Shown piece after piece: positions 1 to 6,594 of a stretch of DNA of 9,815 nucleotides. Where the stretch lies: contig JBDTOI010000154.1 in assembly GCA_039933315.1 (NCBI GenBank), forward strand, positions 1 through 9,815. Reading direction: 5' to 3'. This stretch comes from DASXRU01 sp039933315 (lineage in GTDB: Bacteria > Acidobacteriota > Blastocatellia > Pyrinomonadales > Pyrinomonadaceae). Positions within the stretch are counted from its first letter, which is position 1. Every line of letters starts with the position of its first letter. Made by a program: the position numbers and the translations under genes. The notes beneath the pieces are model-generated. The model was not told where the DNA came from, made no database searches, and saw nothing but the letters and a program-made list of their open reading frames with translations.

Positions 1-52
1 CGCTGCCCTCTCAAGGCAGAGATCACGGGTTCGAGTCCCGTATGCGCTACCA
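1..52 (+). tRNA. tRNA-Glu (anticodon CUC), 3' portion, cut by window edge
   Basis: The first 52 bases fold as the 3' part of a tRNA. The anticodon stem is CTGCC (3-7) paired with GGCAG (15-19). Its 7-base loop CTCTCAA places anticodon CUC at 10-12, which reads the glutamate codon GAG. A 5-base variable region follows, then a T-arm with stem ACGGG/CCCGT (25-29/37-41) and loop TTCGAGT, the 3' acceptor strand ATGCGCT (42-48), discriminator A49 and an encoded CCA (50-52). The acceptor 5' strand and the D-arm lie left of the window, so acceptor pairing cannot be checked. The GCCCTCTC context around the anticodon resembles known bacterial tRNA-Glu. Confidence 0.93.
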
Positions 53-148
53 ATTCTTTTCCGTAGTCTCCCCAGCAGTCAGTCAGTCTCACACTAGTTT
101 CGCAAGCGAGATGTTCTTCAAGCGCATTTCTTAATGGGAAAGCATTTA

Positions 149-360
149 ATGAAATACACCAGCGCGCTATTGTCGTTCGTACTTCTGTTAGTCGCCGGGC
201 GCGTTGGGGCGCAGAATCCGCCGAAAAAATCACAAGCCGAAACGCCCGAAGAGGTGGTTTAGAGTCACTACGAACCTGGTCCAGGTGGATGCCGTGATGG
301 TGGATAAAAGCGGGGGGGCCGGTAACTAATCCTGGGCCCGAAGACTTTGAGTTGCGAAAA
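149..360 (+). pseudogene. Decayed start of a secreted VWFA-related (Acidobacterial) domain protein
   Basis: An ATG at 149, preceded by the purine-rich GGGAAAG, opens a 37-codon frame. It begins with a good signal peptide (MKYTSALLSFVLLLVAGRVGA, cleavage after VGA) and then a short Lys/Glu-rich linker, and it ends at TAG 260-262. One frame over, from 261, translation continues RVTTNLVQVDAVMVDKSG. After a second one-base shift in the G-run at 312-318 it reads VTNPGPEDFELRKR (from 322). Joined, these give the characteristic opening of VWFA-related Acidobacterial domain proteins, which run RVTTNLVQVDAVVTDKSGK-x-VTNL-x-xEDFEL. Similarity fades after about 360 and the rest of the VWA domain is absent. 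So the gene carries two frameshifts and is truncated, and cannot make a functional product. Confidence 0.8.
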
Positions 361-495
361 CGGGCGTGTTCGTTATTCGGTATTAGTACTGAACATTCCT
401 TCCTTACTTAAACACATTCATACTCCGGCAGAGTCTCCTCATTCCCTAAATGGCTTGTGTATTAGGGTTAGGGTGCGGTAACATCTATTAACGAC

Positions 496-514
496 GCATA
501 CCACATTGGTATGC
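496..514. repeat. Perfect inverted repeat, 7-bp arms, 5-base loop
   Basis: GCATACC (496-502), loop ACATT, and GGTATGC (508-514) form a perfect palindromic hairpin. It lies about 120 bases upstream of the RedB-like start and has no U-tract, so it does not look like an intrinsic terminator. It could be an operator for a dimeric regulator, an RNA hairpin in the leader, or chance. Confidence 0.5.
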
Positions 515-624
515 CTTACCTCGTGTCTCGAACCTCATCAATCCTTTAGAGTTTTGCTCCGCCGGAAATCGGTGCTTGCGGATCAAACCTGTCGCCAATC
601 AAGTACTCAATTTTTCTGGATCGC

Positions 625-629
625 AGGAG
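625..629 (+). promoter_or_regulatory. Ribosome-binding site AGGAG deciding the RedB-like start
   Basis: AGGAG lies 5 bases before GTG at 635 and 14 bases before the in-frame ATG at 644. The spacing favours the GTG start, although ATG 644 remains possible. Confidence 0.55.
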
Positions 630-634
630 CTTCT

Positions 635-1327
635 GTGTCACCAATGTTCAGAGCACGCCGCATTAAGGAAATAGACGGATCGACCTTGCCGCAGCGCCGG
701 AAAAGGACGCGAGCGATTCTGTTTATCGGCGTGATTTCCTGGGTCGCGCTCGTGGCCACGGGTCTATGGTTACTTTGGGGTTACGAAAATACTCCCGGCA
801 TCGCTGCTGAGGCTCCCCGACAATGGCCCAATCAGAGCCGGATGCAACGTGCAACGGATCATCCGACGCTGGTCATGCTGGCGCATCCTCATTGTCCTTG
901 CACAAGAGCCAGCATAGGGGAACTGGCGTCGATAATGGCCCACAGTCAGGGCCGCCTGCGCGCTTATGTCCTTTTTATCAAGCCCGAAGGAATCTCTAAG
1001 AATTGGGAAGAAACCGACCTCTGGCACAGCGCTGCGAACATTCCCGGAGTCGAGGTCGTGCCGGACGGTGATGGCAGGGAGGCACGTCTTTTCCGCGCCT
1101 CTACTTCAGGTCAAACCGTTCTCTACGACCCCGAGGGCCGTTTGCTCTTTAGCGGTGGAATCACGCAGTCGCGCGGGCACTTTGGTGATAACGCCGGCCA
1201 GGCTGCAATTGTATCCCTCGTAAATTCGGAGACCCCAAATCAAACCGAGACTTCGGTTTTTGGTTGTCCCCTCTTTGATCCCCAGTCTGAATGTAGGACG
1301 TCAACAGATGAACGAAGCAAACACTAA
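635..1327 (+). CDS. RedB-like membrane-anchored thioredoxin-fold protein (CPC motif)
   Basis: The protein is 230 residues from GTG 635 (227 from ATG 644). A basic N-terminus (RRKRTR) is followed by one membrane segment at about residues 26-48, so the rest should lie outside the cytoplasm. The soluble part resembles the RedB-annotated thioredoxin-like family: strand LVMLAHPHCPCTRAS with a CxC motif (Cys87-Pro-Cys89) in place of the usual CxxC, then WEETDLWHSAANIPGV, TSGQTVLYDPEGRLLFSGG, RGHFGDN and a C-terminal VFGCPL with a third conserved-looking Cys211. Family function is not established. By inference it could be a redox or metal-handling protein, with the histidines and cysteines of HPHCPC and FGCPL as candidate ligands. 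Its end overlaps the hybrid kinase start by 20 bases, so the two are probably translationally coupled. The family assignment comes from remembered motif similarity, not a search. Confidence 0.78.
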   Translation: MSPMFRARRIKEIDGSTLPQRRKRTRAILFIGVISWVALVATGLWLLWGYENTPGIAAEAPRQWPNQSRMQRATDHPTLVMLAHPHCPCTRASIGELASIMAHSQGRLRAYVLFIKPEGISKNWEETDLWHSAANIPGVEVVPDGDGREARLFRASTSGQTVLYDPEGRLLFSGGITQSRGHFGDNAGQAAIVSLVNSETPNQTETSVFGCPLFDPQSECRTSTDERSKH

Positions 1328-3596
1328 CAGCACGGCCGCGGAGACGAACTCCCTCCGCGTTGCGGAGCTCTTCAACGAGCATCAACAGAATATTTATCAG
1401 CGCACAGACCACATGTTCGCTGTGTTGATGATACTCCAGTGGATTGGCGGCATCGTGGCCGCGTACCTGATTTCCCCCAGAGCCTGGGTGGGTACGACCA
1501 GCCAAACCCACATGCATGTCTGGGCGGCGCTAATCCTCGGCGGGGCGATCAGCTCGCTCCCAATATTCCTGGCGCTCACGCGCCCGGGCCACCGCTCAAC
1601 CCGCTACACCGTGGCGATCGGCCAGATGTTGATGGGCGCATTGCTAATCCATCTCACGGGCGGCCGGATCGAAACCCATTTCCATGTATTTGGATCGTTG
1701 GCTTTCCTTTCGTTCTACCGTGACTGGCGCGTGCTGGTGCCGGCTACGCTCGTGGTGGTTGCCGATCACCTTCTGCGTGGGATTTTTTGGCCGCAGTCCG
1801 TTTATGGAGTAATTGGGCCCAGCCAATGGCGCTGGCTGGAACACGCGGGTTGGGTTCTCTTTGAAAATACGTTCCTCTTGATTGCCATTAAGCGCAGCGT
1901 TAGCGAGATGTGGAACATTGCCGAGCGGACGGTGGAGAGCGAAACCCTGAATAAGGAACTGGAGGGTTATGTCATCCAACGGACCGGGCAGCTCGCCGCC
2001 GCTAACAAAGAGCTCGAGTCAGAAGAGGCCGAACGCAAGTTGGCAGAAGCGGCTTTGCGAGATTCAGAGGCGCGGTACCGGCTGTTATTCGAGAGCAATC
2101 CCCTCCCCATGTGGGTCTACGACCTGGAAACCCTTTCCTTTCTGGCAGTCAACACTGCGGTGATGCGTAGCTATGGATACTCGAGGGAAGAATTCTTAAG
2201 CATGACGATTAAGGACATCCGACCTGCGGAAGAAATTCCGGCCCTGCTCGAGAATATTTCAAAGGTGTCCACGGAGCCTAGTGAGTCCGCCGCGTGGCGA
2301 CATCAGAAGAAGGACGGGACCATCATCGACGTGGAGATCACTTCATACCCGTTAACCTTTGCCGGACGCAGTGCAGAGTTAGTGCTGGCCAATGACATCA
2401 CGGAACGCAAGCGGGCCGAGGAAGCTTTGCATCGCAGTGAGGAGCACCTGCGCCAGGCGCTGAAGATGGAAGCGGTCGGCAAACTGGCCGGGGGCGTGGC
2501 CCACGATTTCAACAACCTCCTGACGGCCATTACCGGTCACAGCGAAATGTGCCTTAAACGCCTGACACCAAACAACTCGCTTTACCGGCATATAGCAGAG
2601 ATAAAGAAATCCGGCGATCGGGCTGCTGCGCTTACACGGCAACTGCTCGCTTTCAGTCGCAAGCAGATTCTGCAGCCGGAAGTGCTTGACGTAAACCACA
2701 TCGTGATTGAGCTCAATAAGATGTTGCAGCGATTGATCGGCGAGGACATCGATCTCCTGATTGGACTGGGCCCAGACCTTGGTAAGGTTAAGGCCGATCC
2801 CAATCAACTTGAACAGGTGATTATGAATCTGGTGGTCAACGCGCGGGATGCGATGCCTAAGGGTGGCAAGCTTACGATTCAAACCAACAATGTCTACCTG
2901 AGCGAGCAGTCCGCAGATCTTCACGTTTCTGTTCCCGCCGGACACTATGTGATGTTAGCGGTCAGTGACAGCGGATGTGGGATGGATGCGCCGACGCAGG
3001 CCCGGATCTTTGAGCCTTTCTTTACCACCAAGGAAGTTGGAAAGGGCACCGGCCTCGGATTAGCAACGGTTTACGGCATCGTCAAGCAAAGCGAGGGCAG
3101 CATCTCGGTTTACAGCGAGGTGGGCCAGGGTACTACGTTCAAAATCTACCTCCCGTTGGTCGAAGGTGAGGTCAAGGAAGCCAAGACGGAGATCGAAGAT
3201 CCGGATGCCTTAAGGGGCGCCGAGACAATCTTAGTAGTCGAAGACGAAGAGGTGGTCAGAGAGATGGCCACGGAAATACTTCGTGAAACCGGTTATAAGG
3301 TTCTGGAAGCAAAACACGCCGATGAGGCGTTGACCCTGGCGGCCGGATACAAAGGTGAAATCCACCTACTTCTGACCGACGTCGTGATGCCTCTGATGAG
3401 CGGCCGCGATTTGGCGGATCAGTTAACGCCTCTGCGTCCCGAGATGAGGGTACTCTACATGTCCGGCTACACCGATGAAGCCATTGTTCACCACGGTGTC
3501 CTGGAGGAGGGAACGGCATTCATCGGCAAGCCGTTCAGCATTAGCGCCCTGACGCGCAAGCTGCGTGAAATACTTGATGCGCCGGTTCCAGTCTAA
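1308..3596 (+). CDS. Hybrid sensor histidine kinase: His-rich membrane domain, PAS, HisKA, HATPase, receiver
   Basis: The protein is 762 residues from ATG 1308, chosen because AGGA at 1295-1298 lies 9 bases upstream. An in-frame TTG at 1260 has no such site. Residues about 36-195 hold five or so membrane helices, including HLTGGRIETHFHVFGSLAF and YRDWRVL, a conserved-looking integral-membrane sensor region. A coiled coil (about 205-250) leads to a PAS domain (about 255-370, ending in the usual DITERKRAEE). The kinase core has phospho-acceptor His399 (AHDFNNLL), N-box Asn511 (NLVVNARDAM), G1 DSGCGM (554-559), F-box FEPFFTTK and G2 GKGTGLGLAT. The C-terminal receiver (about 639-759) has acidic Asp646, phospho-acceptor Asp691 (LLLTDVVMP), Ser719 and Lys741 (GKPF). 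All catalytic residues are present. There is no DNA-binding output, so phosphate probably passes to an unlinked partner. The signal is unknown; coupling to the RedB-like gene suggests a redox or metal cue. Confidence 0.93.
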   Translation: MNEANTNSTAAETNSLRVAELFNEHQQNIYQRTDHMFAVLMILQWIGGIVAAYLISPRAWVGTTSQTHMHVWAALILGGAISSLPIFLALTRPGHRSTRYTVAIGQMLMGALLIHLTGGRIETHFHVFGSLAFLSFYRDWRVLVPATLVVVADHLLRGIFWPQSVYGVIGPSQWRWLEHAGWVLFENTFLLIAIKRSVSEMWNIAERTVESETLNKELEGYVIQRTGQLAAANKELESEEAERKLAEAALRDSEARYRLLFESNPLPMWVYDLETLSFLAVNTAVMRSYGYSREEFLSMTIKDIRPAEEIPALLENISKVSTEPSESAAWRHQKKDGTIIDVEITSYPLTFAGRSAELVLANDITERKRAEEALHRSEEHLRQALKMEAVGKLAGGVAHDFNNLLTAITGHSEMCLKRLTPNNSLYRHIAEIKKSGDRAAALTRQLLAFSRKQILQPEVLDVNHIVIELNKMLQRLIGEDIDLLIGLGPDLGKVKADPNQLEQVIMNLVVNARDAMPKGGKLTIQTNNVYLSEQSADLHVSVPAGHYVMLAVSDSGCGMDAPTQARIFEPFFTTKEVGKGTGLGLATVYGIVKQSEGSISVYSEVGQGTTFKIYLPLVEGEVKEAKTEIEDPDALRGAETILVVEDEEVVREMATEILRETGYKVLEAKHADEALTLAAGYKGEIHLLLTDVVMPLMSGRDLADQLTPLRPEMRVLYMSGYTDEAIVHHGVLEEGTAFIGKPFSISALTRKLREILDAPVPV

Positions 3597-3689
3597 AAGG
3601 ACCGTGTAGTGTTCCGGAACCTCGCCCGAAGCCTGCGGTAGATTTGCCAGGCGATTATTACTCTAAGTTACGCGACATCTAATTTCTGA

Positions 3690-3727
3690 CAGCGCAGCCA
3701 TCGGATTCACCTCCGGTGGCTTTGCTG
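3690..3727 (+). terminator. Long imperfect hairpin after the hybrid kinase gene
   Basis: The arms 3690-3705 and 3712-3727 pair over 16 positions with one mismatch and two G-T pairs around the loop TTCACC. The inner 10 bp (AGCCATCGGA with TCCGGTGGCT) are nearly perfect. The downstream tract TTGTGGG is only weakly U-rich, so rho-independent termination is uncertain. The same bases may contain a decayed ABC1-kinase motif (see findings), which would make part of the pairing coincidental. Confidence 0.4.
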
Positions 3728-3749
3728 TTGTGGGATCGTTATCAGCTCA

Positions 3750-4202
3750 ATGCCTGATCAGGATGACGATGGAAGCATTGGATTAGTCGACTTCGGATGC
3801 GTGAAGTATCTGGGAGCGGACTTCGTAGCCTATTTGCGGAGCGTCTATCTTTATCCGGGGTCGCGGGATTCGGTAGAGTTTCGCCGTCTGCTCGGAAGCC
3901 CCTTCATTAGGTCAGGGGAAAAATTAACGCCGGCAACTCGCCGGGCGCTAATAAGATTTTCCGAAAACTTCTATCGCAAGGTTTATCCGCCCGAGCTCGA
4001 GAAGCAAGCCGTGCCTTTCGATTTCAGCGATCCCACGTTTCTACAGGACTTCATGAAGGAATCCAGCAATCTATTTCGAGCCAAAGGTGCAATGGCTGAT
4101 TACCTCTTAATGGTCCGGGCTGAAATCGGCCTGTACCATACGCTGCACCGTCTGGGGGCTCGCGTGCTGACCAGCCAGATTGTTAGGAAGCATCTGGCTT
4201 AA
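3750..4202 (+). pseudogene. C-terminal remnant of an ABC1/AarF/UbiB-family kinase-like gene
   Basis: An open frame of 150 residues starts at ATG 3750 with no ribosome-binding site. It opens directly with DGSIGLVDFGCVKYL, the metal-binding Asp-Phe-Gly region of ABC1 (AarF/UbiB/ADCK) atypical kinases. The family's usual helical C-terminus follows, including FRRLLGSPF, DFMKESSNLFRAKG and the late RAEIGLYHTLHRLGARV. Full-length members are about 430-550 residues. The N-terminal KxGQ region, the nucleotide-binding Lys/Glu and the HxDxHPGN motif are not in this frame. ABC1 proteins act in ubiquinone or other lipid metabolism, but this fragment cannot be an active enzyme. It lies between the hybrid kinase gene and a hairpin repeat. 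The remaining frame is undamaged, so loss of the 5' part may be recent, or the stub may still be made. A standalone hypothetical protein is less likely. Confidence 0.75.
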
Positions 4203-4209
4203 CAAAAAC

Positions 4210-4240
4210 TTGTAGGGGCGGCACTCCGTGGCCGCCCCTC
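4210..4240 (+). repeat. ACTCCGTG-loop hairpin repeat, copy 1 (terminator-like)
   Basis: TTGTAGGGGCGGC begins the copy. The stem AGGGGCGGC (4214-4222) pairs perfectly with GCCGCCCCT (4231-4239) around the loop ACTCCGTG. CTTTATTGTTC follows, so on the plus strand it could act as a weak intrinsic terminator for the ABC1 remnant's transcript. It is one of three copies in the window and faces copy 2 at 4284-4314. Confidence 0.8.
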
Positions 4241-4283
4241 TTTATTGTTCCGCTCAATTCTGGCGCAGATATCGCAAATGAAA

Positions 4284-4314
4284 GAGGGGTGGCCACGGAG
4301 TGCCACCCCTACAA
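4284..4314 (-). repeat. ACTCCGTG-loop hairpin repeat, copy 2 (terminator-like, inverted)
   Basis: Reading the minus strand, stem AGGGGTGGC and GCCACCCCT (4302-4310 and 4285-4293) enclose the same loop ACTCCGTG. Relative to copy 1, a C-G pair has become T-A with both sides changed, so the stem is preserved. The minus-strand continuation is CTTTCATTTG. It lies just beyond the 3' end of the VOC gene, where it could terminate that operon. Confidence 0.8.
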
Positions 4315-4332
4315 ATAACATTCACGAAGAAA

Positions 4333-4800
4333 TCAACCTCCCTGGCCGGATGCTGCCGCCATGCGTTTATCCATTTCCTCCGGCGTAACGTCTTCCTTGT
4401 GCGTCGCCACAGTCCAGACATGTCCGAATGGATCCTTTAATGTGCCGGAGCGATCGCCGTAAAACTGATCCTCCAATGGCTTTACCTGAGCGGCGCCTGA
4501 TTCGATTGCCTGGCTGAAGATTGTGTCCACATCGTCCACGTAAATCATGAGGCCGACTGGCGAACCACCGAGTGTTTTCGGACCGACATGGCCCATCTCC
4601 GGATGTTCGTCCGCCAGCATGATTGGCGAATCACCGATCTTGATCTCTGCGTGGCCGATTTTCCCCTGGTGCTCCATGCGGAAAAGCTCGGTCGCGCCGA
4701 ACGCTTTTTTATAAAACTCGATCGCGTCTGCCGCGCCCTGAATGATCAAATACGGAGTTACCGAGTGGTACCCGTCGGGAATCGATTTAACGTTTGCCAT
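4333..4800 (-). CDS. VOC-superfamily protein (PhnB/glyoxalase-like fold)
   Basis: The protein is 155 residues, normal for single-unit PhnB-like members of the vicinal oxygen chelate superfamily (paired beta-alpha-beta-beta-beta modules). The opening SVTPYLIIQGAADAIEFYKKAFGA is the family's standard first module, followed by GHAEIKIGDSPIMLADE with a likely metal-ligand His50. The second module is LMIYVDDVDTIFSQAIESGA, ending GDRSGTLKDPFGHVWTVATH, which is very typical of this group. A lysine/glutamate-rich tail (EDVTPEEMDKRM) is also characteristic. AGGAG lies 7 bases before the ATG, supporting the start. It follows the PP2C phosphatase gene by 56 bases on the same strand and may be the last gene of that operon. 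The substrate cannot be read from the sequence; the fold covers glyoxalases, isomerases and antibiotic-binding proteins, and many homologues are uncharacterised. Confidence 0.92.
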   Translation of the reverse strand: MANVKSIPDGYHSVTPYLIIQGAADAIEFYKKAFGATELFRMEHQGKIGHAEIKIGDSPIMLADEHPEMGHVGPKTLGGSPVGLMIYVDDVDTIFSQAIESGAAQVKPLEDQFYGDRSGTLKDPFGHVWTVATHKEDVTPEEMDKRMAAASGQGG

Positions 4801-4856
4801 AAATGTTCTCCTGTCTGCGGTGTTTGGATTCTCCCCCTTATGTGTTATGTGCTGTA

Positions 4857-5726
4857 TTAAGTGCAGTGCTTGATTATGACCAGTGACATGTCGTCAACCA
4901 GCGGGCTGGCGGCAGCGAAGTCCTGGACGGCGCCCAGCACCGAAAAGAGCACGGCATCCGCAGAGCCGTTTTGGGCCCGGCGCAAATGGGCTTCGAGGCT
5001 GTCGTAACCGAACTCTTGATCGGCCTGATTGCACGACTCAGTGATGCCGTCTGAGCAGGCCAGCAGTACGTCGCCCCGGCGTAGTTCAACACTTCCTCTG
5101 ACGAAGGCGGCTTCCGACACTACGCCAAGCAAAGGCCCCCCTTCGGAAAGCTTTTCCAACTCCCCATTGGCCCGCAGCAACAAAGCGGGCGGATGCCCTG
5201 CGCTGCAGTAGTCTAACGATCCAGTGTTAGGGTCGAGCTTTGCTACGAACAAGCTGGCCAGCGGCGACACCAAAGACATACCACAGAGGTCGCGATTGAC
5301 TCCGCCGGCGATGGACTCTGGTTTGGGATTAGCATTCGTGTGCGTGGCGATCAGTCCTGCCAGGTAAGTGGTCCACATGCCGGCAGCCAGGCCCTTGCCA
5401 CAGATATCAGTGAGCGCCAGCGATACGCCGCGGCTAGTCTGCTTGATGGTGAAAAAATCCCCGGGCACATGGCGGACCGCGAAGGTTTCACTGGCAATCT
5501 CAAAGTCGCCGTACTGGACCAGTCGCGGAGCGCACAGACGACGGTGCACCTGCGCCGCTTCCACCAGGGCCGCATGAAGTTCGATGTAATCCCTTTGCAG
5601 TGCAGCCAGCTTTAACTCGAGCTCTCCCGCACGGGCCCGTTTTCGTGAGCTCCGGCGCGGCGACGCCGTTAACGCATCTACCGCACGCCGTGCCGCCAAT
5701 CCGCCATTTATGCCGCGATAACCCAT
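4857..5726 (-). CDS. SpoIIE/RsbU-type PP2C serine phosphatase
   Basis: The protein is 289 residues. A basic N-terminus (RRSSRKRARAG) and a heptad-like helix (about 35-62, ELELKLAALQRDYIELHAAL) precede a PP2C phosphatase domain of the SpoIIE/RsbU type (about 70-287). The expected metal-binding acids are visible: Asp90 (PGDFF), Asp107 (LTDICGKGLAAGM), Asp226 (ACSDGITE) and Asp278/279 (DDMSLVII), with CSAGHPPALLL and GGPLLG between them. It therefore looks catalytically competent. Family members typically dephosphorylate anti-sigma-factor antagonists in partner-switching systems, but no antagonist or anti-sigma gene is in the window. There is no receiver, PAS or membrane segment, so control may act through the N-terminal helix or through expression. 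It starts 48 bases after the response regulator. The ribosome-binding site is weak (GAGG, 11 bases upstream). Confidence 0.92.
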   Translation of the reverse strand: MGYRGINGGLAARRAVDALTASPRRSSRKRARAGELELKLAALQRDYIELHAALVEAAQVHRRLCAPRLVQYGDFEIASETFAVRHVPGDFFTIKQTSRGVSLALTDICGKGLAAGMWTTYLAGLIATHTNANPKPESIAGGVNRDLCGMSLVSPLASLFVAKLDPNTGSLDYCSAGHPPALLLRANGELEKLSEGGPLLGVVSEAAFVRGSVELRRGDVLLACSDGITESCNQADQEFGYDSLEAHLRRAQNGSADAVLFSVLGAVQDFAAASPLVDDMSLVIIKHCT

Positions 5727-5774
5727 GGGAGAGTTAACCTCGCTATTACTGTTTTAGAAACTTGACCTGGCTTT

Positions 5775-6560
5775 TTAGCCAACGAACTTGTAGCCACTGC
5801 CGTGAATGGTAAGAATGAAACGAGGCTCCTCCGGGTTCGGTTCCAGTTTCTGTCTGAGATGCACGATGTGCGTATCGACAGTGCGCGTGTTTGGGTAATT
5901 ATCGTAGCCCCACACCGCGTCCAGCAGGCGATCACGGGTCAGCGTTTCCGCCGGATGGGCGATGAAATAAGACAGCAGGGCAAACTCTTTCGCCGATAGT
6001 TCTATAGGCGTGCCGTCTCGCAACACCTCGTTACCGCGGATATTCACTTCGACATCGCTAAACTTATAGACCTCGGGCGGGTTGCCGTGGGGCGCCACCC
6101 GCCGGAGCACAGCCTTGACCCTGGCCATAAGCTCCCGGATGGAGAAAGGCTTGGTGACGTAGTCATCGGCGCCCAGCTCCAGGCCGACGACCTTGTCAAT
6201 CTCCTGACCGCGCGCAGTCAACATAATGATGGGCACCGAAGGCTTCCGGGCCTTCAACTGTTTACAAACATCCAGACCGCTCATGCGTGGCATCATCACG
6301 TCCAGCACAATCAGGTCGGGATTATCAGACAGGGCGCGCTCGAGACCTGAGATGCCATCCTCCGCGCTGATGACCTCGTAACCCTCAAACTCAAAGTTAT
6401 CGCGCAATCCCGCCACCATGGCCGGTTCGTCTTCTACGATCAAAATGCGGGTGCGTTTAGCCGCGTTGCCTGCCACATCGCTCCGGTGCGCGAGCCGGCC
6501 GGAACCGGAGTCAGTTACCCTGTCTTTTGTCCGCGGCGTTGAGTTCATTTTCGGTTTCAT
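5775..6560 (-). CDS. OmpR/PhoB-family response regulator (receiver plus winged helix)
   Basis: The protein is 261 residues from ATG 6560, supported by AAGGA about 9 bases upstream; Met5 is a possible alternative. An unusual extra N-terminus of about 36 residues, polar and probably disordered, precedes the receiver domain (about 37-155). This has Glu43/Asp44 (LIVEDE), phospho-acceptor Asp87 (LIVLDVMMPRMSG), Thr115 (MLTARG) and Lys137 (DDYVTKPF). The C-terminal winged helix (about 165-261) carries ELSAKEFALLSYFIAHP, the recognition-helix region NTRTVDTHIVHLRQKLE and GSGYKFVG, all standard for the PhoB/OmpR class. It should be phosphorylated by the histidine kinase encoded 34 bases upstream and act as a transcription factor, probably also on its own operon. 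Which genes it controls is unknown; the fold is shared by many regulators, so no specific symbol is given. Confidence 0.95.
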   Translation of the reverse strand: MKPKMNSTPRTKDRVTDSGSGRLAHRSDVAGNAAKRTRILIVEDEPAMVAGLRDNFEFEGYEVISAEDGISGLERALSDNPDLIVLDVMMPRMSGLDVCKQLKARKPSVPIIMLTARGQEIDKVVGLELGADDYVTKPFSIRELMARVKAVLRRVAPHGNPPEVYKFSDVEVNIRGNEVLRDGTPIELSAKEFALLSYFIAHPAETLTRDRLLDAVWGYDNYPNTRTVDTHIVHLRQKLEPNPEEPRFILTIHGSGYKFVG

Positions 6561-6594
6561 GATGGGCCGTCCTTGATGCTGCGCTATGAATGGG

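Larger units (their letters stand above)
361..634. other. Gene-free region upstream of the RedB-like gene
   Basis: No convincing coding frame was found on either strand. A plus-strand frame runs open here as a 5' extension of the next gene, but it has no ribosome-binding site and no recognisable protein similarity. The region is probably the eroded body of the VWFA gene plus the promoter region of the RedB-like/kinase pair. I could not pick a confident -35/-10 pair. The only clear structure is the hairpin at 496-514. Confidence 0.5.

Noticed and set aside
1..52. tRNA 3' end as an integration site for a mobile element
   Set aside because: No second copy of the tRNA 3' end, integrase or phage-like gene is visible in the window, so there is no evidence of insertion here.
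462..473. Tandem TTAGGG TTAGGG, telomere-like
   Set aside because: Only two units, not extended, in decayed non-coding sequence; best explained by chance.
506..634. 5' extension of the RedB-like frame from a TTG at 506
   Set aside because: No ribosome-binding site, no similarity in the extra residues, and it would push the membrane anchor about 70 residues in. GTG 635 or ATG 644 fits much better.
1260..1307. Upstream TTG start for the hybrid kinase
   Set aside because: The extra 16 residues lie in the RedB-like coding sequence and have no ribosome-binding site; ATG 1308 has one at good spacing.
2379..2945. Long minus-strand open frame inside the hybrid kinase
   Set aside because: It lies opposite strongly conserved kinase motifs (H-box and N-box) and its translation has no recognisable domain; it is a shadow of the real gene.
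4210..4314. Facing repeats as a CRISPR array or a MITE with terminal repeats
   Set aside because: Only two units in opposite orientation with about 43 bases between them, no regular spacers, and no clear target-site duplication; a third copy lies alone at 9761, so dispersed single hairpins fit better.
5340..5615. Plus-strand frame opposite the PP2C phosphatase
   Set aside because: It mirrors conserved phosphatase codons, has no ribosome-binding site and resembles no protein family.
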